A stretch of 7,432 nt of DNA from Flavobacteriales bacterium. Lineage in GTDB: Bacteria > Bacteroidota > Bacteroidia > Flavobacteriales > Flavobacteriaceae. A program made the position numbers and the translations under genes. The DNA is taken from assembly GCA_003229235.1 (NCBI GenBank), contig QIIH01000237.1, forward strand, positions 1-7,432. The letters run 5' to 3'. The number at the start of each line of letters is the position of its first letter. Positions within the stretch are counted from its first letter, which is position 1. Shown one piece after another: positions 6,037-7,432 of the stretch. Under the pieces are notes generated by a model. The model worked only from the letters and a program-made list of their open reading frames with translations, was not told the DNA's origin and ran no database searches.

Positions 6037-6561
6037 AGAAGCATCTAATAATCGTCGTTTGCCTTTAACAACAGTATCCTGTTGGTGATCTGGAGTGTTT
6101 ATTAGGTCTAAATCGAAATTTATAGAATCTTTAGGCAAGCCAAGGCTATCTCTAACTCGAATTGCAACTTCTCGTAACGAATCACGGCGTCTTTTTTGGT
6201 TTGCTTTATCTACTTCAATCAGAGAATCAACTACAATTAAACGATTGTCTAAGTTTTGCTTAACAATCTTGAACATGTCACGATACTCATCAATTTTAGC
6301 AGTATAATAGGCATTACTGTGCTCAAACTGGAGGCTATCGATTTGATACTTTTTATAAATATAGTTTCCTAAATCTACTTCGGCTCGTTGTAAAGTGGCA
6401 CGATTATAGCTTTTTGAAGCTGTAGACAAATATGCATCTGTAAAGATCTCGATCATTACTTCTTTGGCAATCAAGTTGTCCGGTTTTTCTGGATATTGAA
6501 TATCCGAACATTGCCAAAACAACAAAGCTACTATGATCGCTAAAAAATATGGTGCTTTCAT
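6019..6561 (-). CDS. DUF4296-type small lipoprotein
   Basis: 180-residue protein of unknown function. The N-terminus MKAPYFLAIIVALLFWQC looks like a lipoprotein signal with Cys18 as the lipidated residue, although FWQ before the Cys is an untypical lipobox. The segment PEKPDNLIAKEVMIEIFTDAYLSTA (about 24-48) resembles the start of DUF4296 domains, small conserved helical lipoproteins of Flavobacteria and relatives. Residues about 110-145 are rich in charged residues (DKANQKRRRDSLRE) and probably helical. Its ATG overlaps the TGA of pyrC (ATGA), so the two are very likely cotranscribed and translationally coupled. The overlap is the main reason for the start choice. Family assignment is from memory of its features; the role is not known. 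Confidence 0.82.
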   Translation of the reverse strand: MKAPYFLAIIVALLFWQCSDIQYPEKPDNLIAKEVMIEIFTDAYLSTASKSYNRATLQRAEVDLGNYIYKKYQIDSLQFEHSNAYYTAKIDEYRDMFKIVKQNLDNRLIVVDSLIEVDKANQKRRRDSLREVAIRVRDSLGLPKDSINFDLDLINTPDHQQDTVVKGKRRLLDASNLSSN

Positions 6562-7432
6562 CGGTTAAAGGTAATTCGCTCAGGGGTTCCACGCTCAAGT
6601 AACTTAAAGTTCTCGTAAACCATAACACCATTCACAAAAGTGTGAGTTACTCTAGAACTAAAAGTGGTCCCTTCAAAGGGTGACCAACCACATTGATACA
6701 AAATGTTCTGACTATTTACCGTCCATGGTAATTGTGGATCTATTAGCACCAAATCTGCTTTAGCACCCTCTTTAATAAAACCTCTATCTGCGATCTGGAA
6801 CAAAATTGCCGGGTTATGACACATTTTCTCGACTAACTTTTCTATAGAAATTTTCCCATCCTTCACATATTGCATCAAGGCAACTAGGCTATGCTGTACC
6901 AAAGGCCCTCCAGAAGGAGCTTTTGTGTAAGGGTTGTTCTTTTCTTCTAATGTGTGCGGAGCGTGATCTGATGCAATCACGTCTATCTTGTCGTTTAATA
7001 AAGCCTTCCACAGCCCGTCTTTGTCTTTTTGAGTTTTAACGGCGGGATTCCATTTAATTTTAGTGCCTTTTTGTGCGTAATCCTGATCTGTAAAGTGTAA
7101 GTGATGCACACATACTTCGGCCGTGATTTTTTTGTCTTTTAGTTTCTTTTTGTTCGAAAACAACTTAGTCTCTTTGGCGGTAGATAGGTGAAAAACATGC
7201 AAACGAGCTCCTGTTTTCTTAGCCAATTGTATTGCTTTAGAAGAAGATAAATAACACGCCTCTTCACTTCTAATAAGTGGATGCTTTTCTATTGGAATAT
7301 CATCACCATATTGCTCGATATAAGCAGTTAAATTGTCTTTGATGGTTTGCTCATCTTCACAATGCACAGAAATAAGCAAATCGGTGCTAGAAAATATTTT
7401 CTCTAAAACATCTGGATCATCTACCAACATAT
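6558..7432 (-). CDS. pyrC: Dihydroorotase, C-terminal part (runs off right edge)
   Basis: Third step of pyrimidine synthesis: reversible cyclisation of carbamoyl-aspartate to dihydroorotate, in the cytosol. About 290 residues are visible, open to the right edge; the family is about 420-450 residues, so the first third, with the HxH metal motif and the carboxylated lysine, lies outside. The ATG at 7430 is an internal methionine. Visible motifs, numbered from that methionine, are HCED (23-26, metal-ligand His), HVFHLSTAKE (78-87, second His ligand region), AEVCVHHLHF (104-113), the catalytic SDHAPH (154-159) and APSGGPLVQHSLVALM (171-186). The C-terminus GGxPF-like region (GWSPFEGTTFSSRV) is also typical of class I dihydroorotases and allantoinases. 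Allantoinase is the main alternative, but the Flavobacterial motif pattern and the coupled DUF4296-type gene favour dihydroorotase. Confidence 0.93.
   Translation of the reverse strand, partial: MLVDDPDVLEKIFSSTDLLISVHCEDEQTIKDNLTAYIEQYGDDIPIEKHPLIRSEEACYLSSSKAIQLAKKTGARLHVFHLSTAKETKLFSNKKKLKDKKITAEVCVHHLHFTDQDYAQKGTKIKWNPAVKTQKDKDGLWKALLNDKIDVIASDHAPHTLEEKNNPYTKAPSGGPLVQHSLVALMQYVKDGKISIEKLVEKMCHNPAILFQIADRGFIKEGAKADLVLIDPQLPWTVNSQNILYQCGWSPFEGTTFSSRVTHTFVNGVMVYENFKLLERGTPERITFNR

Noticed and set aside
6404..6631. Minus-strand frame spanning the pyrC/DUF4296 overlap, and a plus-strand frame at 6095-6307
   Set aside because: Both are alternative frames of the two real genes, which meet neatly by an ATGA overlap.
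1..7432. A new defence or other multi-gene system
   Set aside because: Every intact gene belongs to a familiar housekeeping, metabolic or lipoprotein family; the only accessory content is the sulfatase and decayed mobile elements.

Overview
The window looks like a piece of a Bacteroidota chromosome, most likely Flavobacteriaceae. The base composition is AT-rich, start codons lack strong Shine-Dalgarno sequences, and one candidate promoter carries the Bacteroidota -7 box (TAnnTTTG). The gene set also fits: a TyrS beginning [13 protein letters not shown], a DUF4296-type lipoprotein overlapping a dihydroorotase, and transposase and group II intron remains of types common in this phylum. This placement comes from recalled family features, not from a database search.

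Layout. Bases 1-950 hold the N-terminal three quarters of tyrS (minus). Bases 1022-1662 hold a secreted glutaredoxin-like protein (minus), broken by a one-base deletion in a homopolymer. Divergent from it, 1759-2261 is the first half of an extended SDR/epimerase gene. It is cut off by fusion to the inside of an IS4-family element (2262-about 2566, minus) that keeps one end and the start of its transposase. Next comes a complete 666-residue lipoprotein alkylsulfatase (2594-4594, plus). It is followed by the 3' end of a group II intron (4608-about 4824, minus) with recognisable domains V and VI. A 61-base copy of the start of the glutaredoxin-like gene follows (4825-4885), then 76 unexplained bases, then a complete second copy of the SDR/epimerase (4962-5969, plus). 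Convergent to that, the DUF4296-type lipoprotein (6019-6561) and pyrC (6558 to beyond the right edge) form a minus-strand operon with an ATGA overlap.

Interpretation. The outer genes (tyrS, glutaredoxin-like, SDR, DUF4296, pyrC) look like the ancestral core order. The alkylsulfatase, with broken mobile elements on both sides and lying between two roughly 93% identical copies of the SDR 5' half, looks like a later insertion by recombination. Copy 1 keeps the original divergent upstream region but has lost its 3' half. Copy 2 is complete but has a different upstream sequence. I see no CRISPR array, tRNA, rRNA or clear new defence system. The most informative content is this rearrangement scar and the cargo gene within it.
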